Made by a program: the position numbers and the translations under genes
The notes under the pieces: generated by a model
The model's input: only the letters and a program-made list of their open reading frames with translations
Told to the model about the DNA's origin: nothing
Databases searched by the model: none
In this document: positions 14,416-16,025 of the stretch, piece after piece
How positions within the stretch are numbered: position 1 is the first letter of the stretch
Layout: the number at the start of each line of letters is the position of its first letter
DNA from: an uncultured Thiotrichaceae bacterium
GTDB lineage: Bacteria; Pseudomonadota; Gammaproteobacteria; Thiotrichales; Thiotrichaceae
DNA length: 16,025 nt
Reading direction: 5' to 3'
NCBI GenBank assembly: GCA_902727945.1
Contig: CACVAV010000331.1
Location: 1 to 16,025, forward strand

Positions 14416-15309
14416 TTATTCCATAACTAATACGACTCTATTGGTCGTCTCTTTCTGAACCCAAAAACGGCGTTTGCTGGTTTTATCCTGATGGCGGGCA
14501 ACGGCTTCATACTGCCCGGGGGGCACGTTGATACTCTCGAAGTGAAGATGGTACTCACCAATCTTATGACGATTGTTTTTCTCTAAACGAAACACCTCCC
14601 ATTTCATCGCCTGTAATAACGGTTGATTATTACGAATAGCCATCAGGTTCACTTTACCCAGTGGCATGGCCAGGTGCTGCATAACATACTGCCCTGATTG
14701 CACATCAATCACCTGCTCTTGAGCCAAAGCAGGCAATATAGCTTTTACCTGATACCTGCCAACGGGTAGGATTTCATTAACCGACTGTTTATCATTAATC
14801 CGATACACCCTATTGCCCGGCCCCTTAATCTCCCAGTCAACCGGGTGATCAGCACTGACTTGTAAGCGACCTATGTCCACCTGGAAGTAGGGCTGAATTT
14901 TTTGCCCCGCCTGAAGCATCACTTGTTTTTCTGCCTGATACTTTCCGACTTGCAGACGTACTTTATATAAACCCCCGGGCAATTTAACTGAATAATGACT
15001 TCCTTTCAGTTCACGAATTGTTTTGCCACTCCGCTGTATCTGCCATTTAATAGCTGAATCAGCGATTAATAATTTTTTTGATAAATTGATGTCTAGTTGC
15101 AGACTTTTTCCATTTGCAGAGATAACTTTGCCGAACGACGGCTTACTCAGAACACTCAGTTCAGCAGGTGTGGCAAATGAAGTATCAACAGATCGTTGTT
15201 CGCCAGCATGCACTGACAAGATATAAGAACACAATAATATGCAAAATGCTGTCACTGTTAGTTGCACAGCATAACTGTGCATTCTTTTTATTTTTATTAA
15301 TTGGGTCAT
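14416..15309 (-). CDS. Exported protein with three similar beta-rich repeats
   Basis: I do not recognise a named family. The 297-residue product has a signal peptide (Lys-rich start, hydrophobic 15-33, cleavage near VHA|GEQ at 35). The ATG at 15282 (residue 10) is an alternative start; neither has a strong ribosome site. The mature part carries three repeats of about 65-70 residues, near 85-150, 155-220 and 233-297. Each starts with a W-x-hydrophobic segment (IKWQIQ, VDWEIK, MKWEVF) and has a Gly-x-Tyr turn (LPGGLYKVR, LPVGRYQVK, VPPGQYEAV) then a strand-rich end. The turn resembles carboxypeptidase-regulatory or PEGA-like beta sandwiches. It is probably periplasmic. It converges on the carbonic anhydrase gene with 24 bases between stops and no visible terminator. 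Confidence 0.7.
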   Translation of the reverse strand: MTQLIKIKRMHSYAVQLTVTAFCILLCSYILSVHAGEQRSVDTSFATPAELSVLSKPSFGKVISANGKSLQLDINLSKKLLIADSAIKWQIQRSGKTIRELKGSHYSVKLPGGLYKVRLQVGKYQAEKQVMLQAGQKIQPYFQVDIGRLQVSADHPVDWEIKGPGNRVYRINDKQSVNEILPVGRYQVKAILPALAQEQVIDVQSGQYVMQHLAMPLGKVNLMAIRNNQPLLQAMKWEVFRLEKNNRHKIGEYHLHFESINVPPGQYEAVARHQDKTSKRRFWVQKETTNRVVLVME

Positions 15310-15473
15310 TGCTGTCTTCAGAATTTTTGGGGTTGAATCCCAATTAAACCCTGAAATCAGTGCAGGCTTGAACCAGAAGCCGATAGATTTAACCCTTTTT
15401 ACGCTGGGCGGAACGAATACTGCTTACATTCAGATACCACTCAGCAGTGATTAAGCAAACAACCCTGGGTGCC
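15310..15473. other. Intergenic region between two minus-strand genes
   Basis: The 164 bases between the repeat-containing exported protein and the prlC-linked small protein should hold a promoter for the former and a terminator for the latter. I see no convincing -35/-10 pair and no hairpin followed by a T run. A loose pairing of GGGTT with AACCC (around 15331-15354) is too open to be a terminator. No gene is visible. Confidence 0.3.
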
Positions 15474-15953
15474 TTATGGGGTAACAGTTGTGAACGGATA
15501 AGCTGTCTGGTATTCCTTCGTATTAGTCTGCAGAACCAGCGTCACACGCCACTCCATAGTACGGGATGTACAAACCGGTAATTGCAGCGTGCCCGTTAAT
15601 TTTTGTTCTGAAGCACTATCACTACTGGTTATTGTCAGGGGGATAATCTGAATTCCCATGTACATATTAATCCCTTCAACGCTGATCTGAGCAACACGGA
15701 GGTCATCCATTCCCATCACAGTAGCATCAACTGCGACAGCTTTTAACAAAGGCACAGGACGCGGAGAAAGGCTAAATTTCACCTCATGACCCGACTGATC
15801 CTGCGCAAGGCAGGATGAGTGACTTAAATCGCACTCACCCTGCACAATCAGCATGCTGGCATCAGCCCCGCCGGAGTCCAAAGGCAGTAAACTAAAAACG
15901 CCAATACCGACTACGAAAGCCACCATGGCAGCAGCTAACAACTTCAGGTTCAT
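15474..15953 (-). CDS. Small membrane-anchored protein next to prlC
   Basis: The 159-residue protein has an N-terminal hydrophobic helix (about 4-26, LLAAAMVAFVVGIGVFSLLPL) that is an uncleaved anchor or signal, then an extracytoplasmic domain with a Cys pair (CDLSHSSC, about 41-48), a Met-rich strand (INMYMGIQ), and a third Cys in the LPVCTSRTMEWRV stretch near the end. The ordering is like short beta-sandwich proteins of the FixH/YtkA kind that handle copper, but this is only a resemblance. Its ATG overlaps the prlC stop by one base (TAATG), so the genes are coupled. I know of similar small genes beside prlC in other gammaproteobacteria but of no proven function. Confidence 0.65.
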   Translation of the reverse strand: MNLKLLAAAMVAFVVGIGVFSLLPLDSGGADASMLIVQGECDLSHSSCLAQDQSGHEVKFSLSPRPVPLLKAVAVDATVMGMDDLRVAQISVEGINMYMGIQIIPLTITSSDSASEQKLTGTLQLPVCTSRTMEWRVTLVLQTNTKEYQTAYPFTTVTP

Positions 15954-16025
15954 TATGCTGCAGCACTTAATAACCCGCTGTGACGGAGTAAAGCGTCAAT
16001 CTCAGGTTCACGACCACGGAAAGCA
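15953..16025 (-). CDS. prlC: Oligopeptidase A, C-terminal fragment at window edge
   Basis: The minus strand reads AFRGREPEIDALLRHSGLL, then SAAA and a stop at 15953-15955. This matches the conserved end of M3-family oligopeptidase A, whose E. coli form ends FRGREPQLDAMLEHYGIKG. Only the last 23 codons lie in the window; the catalytic HExxH domain is beyond the edge. PrlC is a cytoplasmic zinc metallopeptidase that degrades signal peptides and short peptides. The fragment is short but the match is distinctive, and the overlapping start of the next gene supports a real gene end. Confidence 0.85.
   Translation of the reverse strand, partial: AFRGREPEIDALLRHSGLLSAAA

Noticed and set aside
15331..15400. 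T-arm-like stretches (GGTTGAATCC and GGTTCAAGCC) suggesting a tRNA
   Set aside because: No acceptor stem, anticodon arm or D-arm can be paired around either stretch on either strand.

Overview
The window looks like chromosomal DNA from a moderately low-GC gammaproteobacterium. The evidence is the combination of a FimV-like pole/pilus protein, ubiA (ubiquinone synthesis), a YcgL-family protein, biosynthetic arginine decarboxylase (speA), a type B ribosomal protein L31, a gamma-class carbonic anhydrase and the tail of oligopeptidase A (prlC). A Thiotrichales/Methylophaga-like or similar marine lineage would fit, but I cannot fix the genus. I see no rRNA, tRNA, CRISPR array, insertion sequence or phage gene.

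Left part (190-6767, all minus strand): an eight-gene, tightly packed cluster. In transcription order it encodes a helical-repeat protein resembling the repeat region of FimV; a long protein with a degenerate receiver domain and a basic C-terminal helix; a small COG2229-type GTPase; a protein with a C-terminal roadblock-like domain; a canonical roadblock/LC7 protein; a stand-alone Aer-type (probably FAD-binding) PAS protein; a phosphonate-type periplasmic-binding-protein domain without a signal peptide; and a short FimV-like LysM/coiled-coil/membrane protein. Several junctions are 1-4 base overlaps or gaps under 6 bases, so most of the cluster is probably one operon. I read it as a GTPase switch with two roadblock partners, fed by a redox/ligand sensor pair and acting on a polar landmark or type IV pilus machine. 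This is the best candidate for a little-described system.

Middle part (7064-10881, plus strand): a membrane-anchored coiled-coil protein, a bactofilin, a truncated [2Fe-2S] ferredoxin remnant, ubiA, an internally deleted and frameshifted remnant of an exported SIMPL-like protein, rpmE2 with a strong terminator, and a short-form malic enzyme. Two small gene remnants, one on each side of ubiA, are local signs of decay.

Right part: speA, a membrane protein with a C-terminal Sm-like domain, a YcgL-family gene and a gamma carbonic anhydrase run on the plus strand. Converging on them from the minus strand are an exported protein built of three similar beta-rich repeats, a small membrane-anchored protein and the last codons of prlC, which runs off the window edge. 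All functions are inferred by reading the sequence; no search was run.
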